The notes under the pieces: model-generated
Database searches by the model: none
What the model was told of the DNA's origin: nothing
The model's input: the letters and a program-made list of their open reading frames with translations, nothing else
Program-made: the position numbers and the translations under genes
Shown: one piece after another, positions 1 through 4,941 of the stretch
Layout: each line of letters begins with the position of its first letter
Numbering within the stretch: the stretch's first letter is position 1
Assembly: GCF_047607725.1 (NCBI RefSeq)
Contig: NZ_JBLKSS010000200.1
Coordinates: forward strand, 1-6,270
DNA: 6,270 nt
Source: JBLKSS01 sp047607725
Lineage (GTDB): Bacteria > Pseudomonadota > Gammaproteobacteria > Enterobacterales > Enterobacteriaceae
Reading direction: 5' to 3'

Positions 1-1
1 G

Positions 2-91
2 CCAATCTTTCTGAACGGCCATTACACCTTTATCAGTGAAGGGAAAGAACTCGATCTGGACGCTATGATTGAGGGACTGACGTTGTCATAA
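2..91 (+). CDS. C-terminal tail of an unidentified protein, possibly thioredoxin/DsbA-like (partial)
   Basis: An open frame enters from the left edge and ends at a TAA (89-91), giving 29 residues that begin PIFLNGHYTF and end in an acidic helix-like stretch (LDLDAMIEGL). The pattern 'P-[IV]-F-x-NG-x-Y' followed by a charged C-terminal helix resembles the region after the cis-proline of DsbA-like thiol oxidoreductases, where a 'TP.FxVNGKY' strand precedes the last helix. The active-site CxxC would lie outside the window, so the assignment rests on about ten residues and is weak. The frame could be any other small protein. No terminator with a T-run follows; the nearest hairpin lies at 164-189. 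Confidence 0.35.
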   Translation, partial: PIFLNGHYTFISEGKELDLDAMIEGLTLS

Positions 92-163
92 ACCGTATGG
101 CAAGTCCGCAAAATTTTGGCGGCTTTCCGCTTACAACCCCGTAATGAATTTTTTGTAGCGCCA

Positions 164-189
164 CCACCATCAGAAGTCTCTGATGGTGG
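164..189. repeat. Perfect inverted repeat (hairpin), 11-bp arms
   Basis: The arms CCACCATCAGA (164-174) and TCTGATGGTGG (179-189) are exact reverse complements around a 4-nt centre (AGTC). No T-tract follows on either strand; the top strand continues GAATGAAAAT and the bottom strand runs into TGGCGCTACAAAAAA. It is therefore not a standard intrinsic terminator, although it lies about 70 nt after the stop at 89-91 and could protect a 3' end or help termination. It could also be a protein-binding palindrome. Confidence 0.6.
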
Positions 190-236
190 AATGAAAATTA
201 AAGTATACCGGTTCGTGAATGGCGACACATTATCCG

Positions 237-265
237 TTGACAACATTATGAATAGTTACTATTTC
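237..265 (+). promoter_or_regulatory. Possible promoter with consensus -35 and poor -10
   Basis: A perfect TTGACA (237-242) lies in an AT-rich stretch. At 17 bp spacing the -10 hexamer would be TATTTC (260-265), which matches TATAAT at only three positions. The next plausible start codon downstream is the ATG at 292. The call rests on the -35 alone and may be chance. Confidence 0.25.
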
Positions 266-291
266 GCACATAACAATAAAAGAGGGGCGCT

Positions 292-351
292 ATGCCAGAA
301 AGGAGAAGAAAGAATTATTTACCCAATATTATTAACGAACGTGAGTTATAA
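292..351 (+). CDS. Candidate 19-residue small ORF
   Basis: ATG (292-294) is preceded by AGAGGGG at a workable Shine-Dalgarno distance (281-287, then CGCT) and followed by 19 codons ending TAA (349-351). The peptide is MPERRRKNYLPNIINEREL, basic at the N-terminus. A possible promoter lies about 30 bp upstream. I do not recognise the peptide. It could be a real small protein, a leader peptide, or the surviving start of a decayed gene. An ORF this short is also easily produced by chance, so the call is tentative. Confidence 0.2.
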   Translation: MPERRRKNYLPNIINEREL

Positions 352-436
352 TTCTTGAATTAACCGAGATGAAACTTTTTTATTAATTGGCAGGGTGCCG
401 ATTCAAGTCTCTCTTTGACAAACTGCACGGCTCTAG

Positions 437-451
437 GTGCGCGTAGCGCAC
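437..451. repeat. Short palindrome, 6-bp arms
   Basis: GTGCGC (437-442) and GCGCAC (446-451) flank a 3-nt GTA centre. It sits five bases before a larger hairpin (456-499) and may be part of the same structured region. The function is unknown. Confidence 0.45.
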
Positions 452-455
452 GAAA

Positions 456-499
456 GGCGGCAAATGGAGTCACATAGTTCACGAAACTCCAATGCCGCC
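456..499. repeat. Two-segment hairpin at the left edge of the rep-distal non-coding region
   Basis: GGCGGCA (456-462) pairs exactly with TGCCGCC (493-499), and TGGAGT (465-470) pairs with ACTCCA (486-491). They are separated by an AA/A internal loop and closed by a 15-nt loop. That gives 13 paired positions, more than expected from composition alone. It lies on the side of the putative origin away from repA, where IncF-type plasmids carry single-strand initiation or priming signals. Such a role is inference; no known priming-site consensus was recognised. Confidence 0.5.
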
Positions 500-940
500 G
501 AAGCCCGGCGCAGGCGATACCATCCTCACAGATACCCCATACCCGCCCTTCGCCCTGCTAGACCGGGTTTTAAAGGCTTGAGCTGTGCGAAAGCCGCCCA
601 ACTGAACAATCAGCAACACGAAAGCCAAAGGGTCGAAGACAAAAGAACGTCAAAGCGACACACACCCTTCAAAAATAACCAAAACTAAAACCGGAACCCC
701 ATTAGTTACAGCATTCATAATTCTTTTTCCTGCCGAGCAGTTGGCTTGTTAGGGAAAAGAACTGTGGGCGGGGCCGCGGGGTTTTTTGTTTGTTTGTTTG
801 TTTGGGTGTTTGGGTGTTTGCGGATTGGGGTGGTTGGAGGTAGGGGTGGGTTTGGGTGACTGAGCGGCGCGGGCGAGCTCGCTGTAAGCGAAGCCTTTTT
901 TGGTTTTGGGGTGGGCGGGTGAGTGTGTGCTTGTTGGTGA
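500..940. other. Gene-free region with an abrupt strand-composition switch
   Basis: I see no credible gene here. From roughly 590 to 720 the top strand is A/C-rich with few T or G in places. From about 765 to 940 it becomes G/T-rich, with only one C and two A in 781-840. The change occurs within about 50 bp. A possible weak hairpin (TCGCT-GTA-AGCGA, 879-891) followed by a T-run (895-901) could be a top-strand terminator. Long open frames across the G/T-rich part encode only low-complexity residues and look like by-products of the composition. Confidence 0.6.
785..858 (+). repeat. TTTG microsatellite grading into TTTGGGTG repeats
   Basis: Five tandem TTTG units (785-804) run into two abutting copies of TTTGGGTG (801-808, 809-816). 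A third TTTGGGTG lies at 851-858. The stretch is nearly free of A and C on the top strand. It may be simple slippage DNA, or repeated binding or priming sites beside the origin. The family to which this replicon seems to belong does not depend on iterons, so a RepA-iteron reading is not favoured. Confidence 0.55.
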
Positions 941-1040
941 GGTTATCCCCAGAGCGGTGCTCTTAATTATCTTTTTCTGTAATAGGAAATTACAGTTATT
1001 TTGCATTTATTTCATAGGGGTTATCTATTGATGGTTTTCC
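940..1040. other. Candidate origin of replication (oriV/oriR)
   Basis: TTATCCCCA (943-951) differs from the DnaA box TTATCCACA at one position. It is followed by an AT-rich stretch (961-1035) carrying a 7-bp inverted repeat (CTGTAAT/ATTACAG, 977-983 and 989-995). The block lies about 190-280 bp beyond the repA stop, the same side and similar distance as oriR in IncFII-type replicons, where cis-acting RepA and a DnaA box act just downstream of repA. The assignment comes from position and these signals; the RepA-binding sequence itself was not recognised. Confidence 0.5.
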
Positions 1041-1224
1041 CTTGCATCTGTTGGTGGATAAAAAAGACCGGGGGTCGGTTTGGGCGGAATTATGGGGTGG
1101 GTGAGAGGGAAATGACAGCGGAGAGAGGCGTGAAAATAAGGGGTGTGGTGGGGTAGGGGCGTGCGGAAGCCTACGCCGTGAAGCGCATCATTTTTCAGGG
1201 GCGGAAAGCCGGGCAAAAGAGAGG
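1041..1224 (-). other. Spacer between repA and putative origin (CIS-like)
   Basis: This gene-free stretch separates the repA stop from the candidate origin. In IncFII and IncB plasmids the equivalent spacer (CIS) stalls or terminates the rep transcript and loads RepA onto the nearby origin. Here it is G-rich on the top strand, hence C-rich and G-poor in the rep transcript, a composition that favours Rho-dependent termination. The identification is positional. Confidence 0.4.
1060..1076 (-). terminator. Weak intrinsic terminator for the repA transcript
   Basis: Read on the minus strand, GACC-CCC-GGTC (1076-1066) is followed directly by six T (1065-1060). The stem is only 4 bp, so it would be weak, but the T-run and its place about 150 nt after the repA stop fit the end of the rep mRNA. 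Confidence 0.35.
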
Positions 1225-2074
1225 TTAGGGGGTGTCTGGCGGTGGGGCTGTAGAGGCGGCCAGCTTGCGCAGGGCATGGTAACGCTGGTCGACCAGACGC
1301 CTTAGTCCTTGGTGACCCATCGCCTCCAGTTCATCCTTGCTGTGCAGCTTCACCAGGTCGTTCATGATGGAGTGCCGTGCCTGTGAAGGCTTCATCTCAT
1401 CAATCTTGCGCGCATGACGACGCTGCTTGTTGAACGCCCGCTTCTTCAGGCGATAATCAAACGCTTTCTTGATGTGCTTTTCTTTGGCGCGACGACGGGC
1501 TTCGCTCAAGGTGATGGGGCCTTCGCCTTTGTCACGCAGCTTCTGGTTTTCCCAGGCCAGCTGCTGGCTCTGTGCCGACAGGAATTTACCCACCTCGTAA
1601 TCGATAAGCACAAAGAACAGCTCGGTGACCCAGATAATCTTGGGGATATAGGAATGTGTGCTGTCGTCCCAGACGCGTTCGCATTTGATGGCGCCCAGCT
1701 CTTCCAGCGTCGTCAGCGCCCGGCTGGCGCGTGAACAGCTGCTCCACGTTGGCTTCCACCTTGCCGGAAACGATATTCAGCCGGTCTGCCATCGCCACCA
1801 TCAGCGCGTTAACCGCCCGCGCCCGGTGGGCGTTCATCCGTTTGATAAACGGTTTTTTCAGGCCGGTTTTCACGTCAAGACGTGGCGTGGTGTACCAGGC
1901 TTCATGGCGGGCCGGATTGCTGTTCTGGGCTGCCTTGACCAGGGCTTTGACTATCGCCGGCTTGGCCGCATCCGGCGTCGGTGACCGGTAGCAGGGGTAA
2001 GGGTTGCTGACATAACAGTCCCGCACCGGGCTGTTGAGCGTTGTCTGCGAAGCAGGAGAGAAGAGTTCAGTCAC
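1225..2074 (-). pseudogene. repA: Plasmid replication initiator RepA (IncF/I/L-type), frameshifted
   Basis: The product resembles the RepA initiator of IncFII/IncI/IncL-type plasmids, which acts in cis on the nearby origin. The first about 115 codons, from the GTG at 2074, read TELFSPASQTTLNSPVRDCYVSN and continue through EAWYTTPRLDVKTG and HRARAVNALM. The frame then breaks near 1726-1731 in a GC repeat (top strand GGCGCGT). After a shift it resumes as SRALTTLEELGAIKCERVWD and runs through WVTELFFVLIDYEVGKF and a basic C-terminus (EARRRAKEKHIKKAF, KKRAFNKQRRHARK) to TAA at 1225. A 2-nt loss or 1-nt gain restores one frame of about 283 residues, near the family's usual length. No other lesion is visible, so the break may be recent or a sequencing error. 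Start choice: the GTG overlaps the leader stop as GTGA, with GCAGGGAG just upstream at unusually short spacing. Confidence 0.85.
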
Positions 2075-2145
2075 CGCTCCCTGCACTTAAGGTCGGCAGG
2101 GGGGTTTGATCTTGAGCGCGCCTGAGATATAATTCCCGCAGGCAC
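2071..2145 (-). CDS. RepA leader peptide, translationally coupled to repA
   Basis: A 24-codon frame starts at GTG (2145-2143) behind AAGCAGG (2156-2150), a 6/7 match to the Shine-Dalgarno sequence. It begins MPAGIISQARSRSN and ends with a TGA (2073-2071) that overlaps the repA GTG as GTGA. This matches the organisation of repY-repZ in IncIalpha and repB-repA in IncB. There, ribosomes terminating at the end of a short leader frame open the structure that hides the rep start, so translation rather than the peptide's sequence matters. The frame runs through the distal pseudoknot bases. Another open frame also passes here and ends at TAA 2089-2087, but it lacks a convincing start signal. Confidence 0.6.
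   Translation of the reverse strand: MPAGIISQARSRSNPPADLKCRER
2079..2101 (-). promoter_or_regulatory. Hairpin sequestering the repA ribosome-binding site (structure III-like)
   Basis: On the minus strand CCCTGC (2101-2096) pairs with GCAGGG (2084-2079) around an 11-nt loop. The 3' arm contains the repA Shine-Dalgarno bases. The loop and the last stem base carry CCGACC (2096-2091), the partner of the upstream loop. The arrangement equals structure III of ColIb-P9, which blocks rep translation until opened. Confidence 0.6.
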
Positions 2146-2186
2146 CGCGCCTGCTTACGACCCCCGAGTTTACGTCTGATCCGACC
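2091..2186 (-). promoter_or_regulatory. Predicted long-range pseudoknot activating repA translation
   Basis: GGTCGG in the loop of the upstream hairpin (minus strand, 2186-2181) is exactly complementary to CCGACC (2096-2091) just before repA. In IncIalpha and IncB plasmids a loop GGCG pairs with a distal CGCC to form the pseudoknot needed for rep translation. Here the predicted pairing is 6 bp and uses different bases. The pairing is seen directly; the function is inferred from the family. Confidence 0.6.
2106..2133 (+). promoter_or_regulatory. Promoter of the antisense (Inc/CopA-like) RNA
   Basis: A perfect TATAAT (2128-2133) lies 16 bp after TTGATC (2106-2111, four of six -35 matches). It faces against repA and would start transcription at about 2140, just before the target hairpin. 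This is the expected place for the constitutive antisense promoter. Confidence 0.6.
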
Positions 2187-2210
2187 AAAGATAGTGCGTA
2201 ACTTGGGGGT
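2140..2210 (+). ncRNA. inc: Antisense RNA controlling repA (Inc RNA / RNAI / CopA-like)
   Basis: Transcription from the promoter at 2106-2133 would copy a roughly 70-nt RNA complementary to the repA leader hairpin. Its own fold is an 11-bp stem (2160-2170 with 2200-2210, one G-T pair). Its loop shows CCGACCAAAG, complementary to the target loop CTTTGGTCGG, which contains a YUNR-type UUGG. In IncI/B/L and IncFII replicons such an RNA binds the loop, blocks leader-peptide translation and prevents the pseudoknot, thereby setting copy number and incompatibility. No clear T-run follows the hairpin, so the 3' end is uncertain. The start point is estimated from the -10 box. Confidence 0.6.
2160..2210 (-). 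promoter_or_regulatory. Target hairpin in the repA leader (structure I-like)
   Basis: In the rep mRNA ACCCCCAAGTT (2210-2200) pairs with AACTCGGGGGT (2170-2160), eleven positions including one wobble. The 29-nt apical part holds CTTTGGTCGG. It lies immediately upstream of the leader-peptide start, as structure I does in IncIalpha and IncB. Confidence 0.65.
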
Positions 2211-2219
2211 ACTTGCGTC

Positions 2220-2258
2220 TGGAGCCTGGCTCCATCCTGTCCACCTTCCGGCGTGGAC
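2220..2258. repeat. Two adjacent hairpins upstream of the rep leader
   Basis: TGGAGCC-T-GGCTCCA (2220-2234) is a perfect odd palindrome. GTCCAC (2239-2244) pairs with GTGGAC (2253-2258) across 8 nt. They lie between the target hairpin and traX, near the expected start of the rep mRNA, and could contribute to antisense RNA termination or promoter control. I found no clear minus-strand repA promoter here. Confidence 0.4.
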
Positions 2259-2283
2259 GACCAGCAAAAACCAAATTTTCCCT

Positions 2284-2314
2284 GCTTTACCAAAAGCCGC
2301 CGCAGCGGTAAAGC
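2284..2314. repeat. 8-bp inverted repeat between traX and rep
   Basis: GCTTTACC (2284-2291) and GGTAAAGC (2307-2314) are exact reverse complements around a 15-nt GC-rich loop. The site lies 70-100 bp after the traX stop. There is no T-run, so it is either a weak terminator stem for the transfer transcript or a regulator site for repA. Confidence 0.45.
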
Positions 2315-2383
2315 CGGCCGTGCGCGCACTCATCGCCAGGTCGAGCGATAACGGTGCAATCTGCACGGGCGCGGTCAAATGCC

Positions 2384-3175
2384 TCATCCGGCCCACCCGG
2401 CAACCAGGCCCAGCGCCAGCAGATGAGCCACATAGGCATGCAGGAAAAACCCCAGCTTCAACAGGCGGCGCTGCGGATCGAGGGGGCTGATGGCCACCAC
2501 CGCCAGGGCACCCGCTATCAGCAGCGTCGGCAACAGCAGGCCCGCCAGCATCATGCTGTGCCCCAGCCCGCTATTCAGCCGCAGTGTGAGTATCGGCCAG
2601 CTGACGATAGCCAGCCCGCGCAACCAGCCGGCCTCGCTGACGGTCGGCGGCAGGGTGACGCACAGCCCGTAGCTCGCCAGCAGCAACAGCAGGCCATCTA
2701 CGCCATAGGTGCCGGGGGTGGCGACGTCGTACCCCCACAGTGCCAGCAGCAGTGCCCCACCCACGCCGCCGTTGGGGGAGCCCTGGTGGACCGGCCAGTG
2801 CGCCATCGCCAGCGCCTGGGTCACTACCGCAAACAGAAACAGGATATTCGGCTCATACAGGGTGAAACCGTCGTGGCGCATCACCAGCCAGTACCTCGGC
2901 TGGGCCAGCAGCGCCCATCCCCACAGCCGGGTGGCCTGCGCCTGTCTGACCGGCCGGCGCGCCAGGTTAACGCCCCATACCAGCGCGAACAACGGAAACG
3001 CGCCGCGCCCGAGCAGCAGCAGGGTCGGCGAATCCAGCCCCAGCGCCCGATTGGCATGGTCAAGCACCATCAAGGCCAGCGCCAGCAGCTTTATCACATC
3101 CCGCGGCAGCGGGGTAAACTGCACCACGGCGGACAAGGTACGGCGTTCGCCGCTGCGGGGGTCAAAGTGCGTCAC
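2384..3175 (-). CDS. traX: TraX, F-type pilin acetylase family membrane protein
   Basis: TraX N-acetylates the amino terminus of F-type pilin and is an inner-membrane protein with many hydrophobic segments. The 263-residue product, close to the about 248 of F TraX, shows the family signatures in order: RDVIK (25-29), LMVLDHANR (35-43) and GRGAFPLFALVWGVNLAR (56-73). LWGWALLAQ, YEPNILFLFAV and a chain of Leu/Ala/Gly-rich helices follow to the C-terminus. The frame is intact, unlike traI and repA around it. Its GTG start (3175-3173) lies 14 nt inside the end of the upstream DUF2726 gene, so the two are probably translationally coupled. In F plasmids traX directly follows traI and precedes finO; here a DUF2726 gene intervenes and no finO follows. 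Confidence 0.9.
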   Translation of the reverse strand: MTHFDPRSGERRTLSAVVQFTPLPRDVIKLLALALMVLDHANRALGLDSPTLLLLGRGAFPLFALVWGVNLARRPVRQAQATRLWGWALLAQPRYWLVMRHDGFTLYEPNILFLFAVVTQALAMAHWPVHQGSPNGGVGGALLLALWGYDVATPGTYGVDGLLLLLASYGLCVTLPPTVSEAGWLRGLAIVSWPILTLRLNSGLGHSMMLAGLLLPTLLIAGALAVVAISPLDPQRRLLKLGFFLHAYVAHLLALGLVAGWAG

Positions 3176-3653
3176 TGTGCGTGGCCTGCTCGGTGAAGTC
3201 GGTAAAACTGTTGACGCGCAACACGCGTATGCCCACCTGCGCCATCACCTGATTGAAGGACTTATCCAGCCTGAGGCGTTTTTTGAATTGATGCGTGCTC
3301 TCATCGAGCATAATCACCGCCTTGACCCGGAGTTGCGGGTCAAGGCAGACAAAATCAGCGTGCCAGTGCGCGAGCGGTTTCAAAAAACGCAGCCGCATCG
3401 TGGCGTCAATCGCCTGTTTGGGGTTCACTTCCAACAGGTCAACCACCCTGACCTTGGCCATCACGCTATCGCCGTCAGGCACAAACCCCTGAAGCTGAGA
3501 CAAAAAGGCCCTTTCTCCGTCCGTTAAAAACGGCTTCCTGACATAGACCCCGCACGGCGCGCCTCTGCCACCGATAAGGTTTTTCATTACCGTTCGCAAC
3601 GCGAAAAAAATCGCCAGCAACACGATAAGCGCGCCCCACAACGTCATATCCAT
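3162..3653 (-). CDS. Membrane-anchored DUF2726 protein between traI and traX
   Basis: This 163-residue protein has one N-terminal membrane segment (about residues 4-22, LWGALIVLLAIFFALRTVM) and a basic linker. The rest resembles the DUF2726 domain: FLTDGERAFLSQL (42-54), KVRVVDLLEV (67-76), a histidine-rich turn HWHADFVCLDP (96-106), VIMLDESTHQ (113-122), then RLDKSF and AQVGIRVLRV. DUF2726 is thought to have a restriction-endonuclease-like fold, and members usually show IELD where this one has IMLD (114-117), so a catalytic acid may be lost. Start: the ATG at 3653 has GGAG five bases upstream; an in-frame ATG at 3680 has no such site. It follows the natural traI stop by about 30 nt and overlaps traX by 14 nt. 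Its role is unknown. Confidence 0.75.
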   Translation of the reverse strand: MDMTLWGALIVLLAIFFALRTVMKNLIGGRGAPCGVYVRKPFLTDGERAFLSQLQGFVPDGDSVMAKVRVVDLLEVNPKQAIDATMRLRFLKPLAHWHADFVCLDPQLRVKAVIMLDESTHQFKKRLRLDKSFNQVMAQVGIRVLRVNSFTDFTEQATHSDAL

Positions 3654-3683
3654 TTCTTCTCCCGTGATGTCAATCGCCATACG

Positions 3684-4648
3684 TCAGTCGCCGCCCAGCG
3701 TTTTTTCTTTGATACGCTACGGTCTCTGCGCCTCATCGGGCACGATACCCGACGCCGGGGGCGACAATCGGCTGCGGGCCGCCGCACTCTCCCGCACCAC
3801 CTGCTGGATTGCCGCATCCTGCTGACGCATCGGCGCCAGCACCTCACGCACCAGGGCGTCCGGCAGACGGTCCCGCACCGCCTCAGGCCGGATATCCCCC
3901 GTCTGGAACAGCCTGAGCAGCTGTTCGTCGCTCAACCCGTCCAGCTGACGCGGCGAGGCGGGCTGCCGTGCCTGCGCTCAATCTGTTCCTGCAGCGCACG
4001 CTGTTGTTTCTCTTCCGGCGTTTCCGGCAGGGTTAGCGGGGTGTCCGGCGGACGCGCCACCGCCTGGACCGTAGCGTCATCCACCCATAACCGGCCACCG
4101 GCCATCGCCTGCGGGTTAAACGGCACGCCGTCACCCTGCAGCCGCACCACCACGCCGCTGTGCGGATAGCGCGCCGCCAGCGCGATACCCTCTTTCATTG
4201 ACGTCGCCAGCCGGGTTTCCTGATGGGTGCTAGCCTGCAGCGCCACAAACTGCGCCCGCTCACTGCCCAGCACGCGACCCTGGTCTGGCAAGCCCCCGAA
4301 GCTTTTCCCCTGGGCATCCATCAGCGGGGCCAGCCAGGCGCCGGCCACCTTGCCATTGGCGTCATACGCCGGCAGGATAGCGTGCGGCTGCGGGTATTTT
4401 TTCCCCGGCGCCACAAAGTGCGCCAGTGTATTGCCCGACAGGCTGCTTCCGCGCAGCACCGACCGCCCCAGGGCGCTTACGTTCCGTCCAGGGAGGGTGT
4501 CTTGCCATACAGCGTGTGGGCGGCTTTCTCGCTACCGGACGCCATCCCCAGCACCGCATCGTGCGCCGTGGTGCGCGCCTTCACTTTCCCTATCGCCTTC
4601 AGCCACCCGGCCTCGTCATCGGTGTACACCTGCACGTGCTCTTTGGCC
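3684..4648 (-). pseudogene. traI: TraI relaxase/helicase, C-terminal fragment, multiply broken
   Basis: TraI nicks and unwinds plasmid DNA for F-type conjugation; this is only its last about 320 of roughly 1750 residues. Sections in order, by memory of the F protein: KEHVQVYTDDEAGW and TTAHDAV, then GRSVLRG, FVAPGKKYPQPHAILPAYD, GRVLGS-AQFVALQ, SGVVVRLQGDGVPFNPQAMAGGRLW, a charged coiled stretch, and the end KEKTLGGD. Three lesions interrupt it. A frameshift near 4478-4482 is revealed by TAA after SLDGT. A probable 1-nt loss near 3975 is seen where EQIER changes frame to QARQPASPRQLDGL. An amber TAG lies at 3719-3717, eight codons before the natural TGA at 3686-3684. At 4648 it is cut by the IS66-type element. 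The relaxase and helicase domains are absent from the window. Confidence 0.88.
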
Positions 4649-4693
4649 GTAAGCGCCCCGTGGAGGACGTCTTGAATTATTGGTGGGTTTGTT
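4649..4693 (+). repeat. Left terminal inverted repeat of the IS66-type element
   Basis: These 45 bp are an exact reverse complement of 4942-4986 and identical to 6131-6175. The outer end is GTAAGCGC. Confidence 0.9.
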
Positions 4694-4815
4694 ATATGAG
4701 ACAGTAAACCTACGTTACACGCTTATGCTCATTGCATTTTCACCTTGTATTGATTTTAATAACTTTTATTTCCATCCCGGTTTGAGTGATATGAAATTAG
4801 TGGTTCTGAAGTTTG

Positions 4816-4851
4816 TGATAGTGTCCATTAAAATTTAAGTGGACACTATCA
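4816..4851. repeat. Long hairpin inside the element
   Basis: TGATAGTGTCCA (4816-4827) and TGGACACTATCA (4840-4851) pair over 12 bp. The AT-rich centre can extend the stem by five further pairs past one bulged G. No T-run follows. The TGGACACTA-type arms could be the abutted ends of another insertion sequence lodged in or captured by the element; that is inference. Confidence 0.6.
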
Positions 4852-4941
4852 TCGCCGGATTATCCCTGATCTGACAGCCGTCCCTTATAGGATGCGGGTT
4901 CACTAGGCATCGTAGTGGAACATATTCTTACCGGGCCATAC

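Noticed and set aside
388..412. GGCAGGGTGCCGATTCAAG as a tRNA 3' end or attachment site
   Set aside because: It faintly resembles a T-arm, but the stem does not pair, the loop lacks TTCGA, and no acceptor or anticodon arm is found upstream.
437..688. Arg/Gln/His-rich 83-codon open frame
   Set aside because: No ribosome site, no recognisable domain, and it overlaps hairpins and the A/C-rich tract; it looks like a by-product of composition.
121..895. CGCTTAC at 129-135 and GTAAGCG at 884-890 as possible further IS66-type ends
   Set aside because: Only seven or so bases match, they point outward, and nothing of the 45-bp repeat follows.
2354..3196. Long plus-strand open frames opposite traX (280 and 272 codons)
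   Set aside because: They are antisense shadows of the clearly recognisable traX and DUF2726 genes and read as low-complexity Gln/Arg/Pro or Ser-rich sequence.
4471..4480. GTAAGCGCCC on the minus strand inside traI, a 10-nt match to the element end
   Set aside because: The similarity stops after ten bases and the sequence fits the TraI coding context (VSALGRSVLRG), so it is most likely chance. It coincides with a frameshift, but no repeat arm continues.
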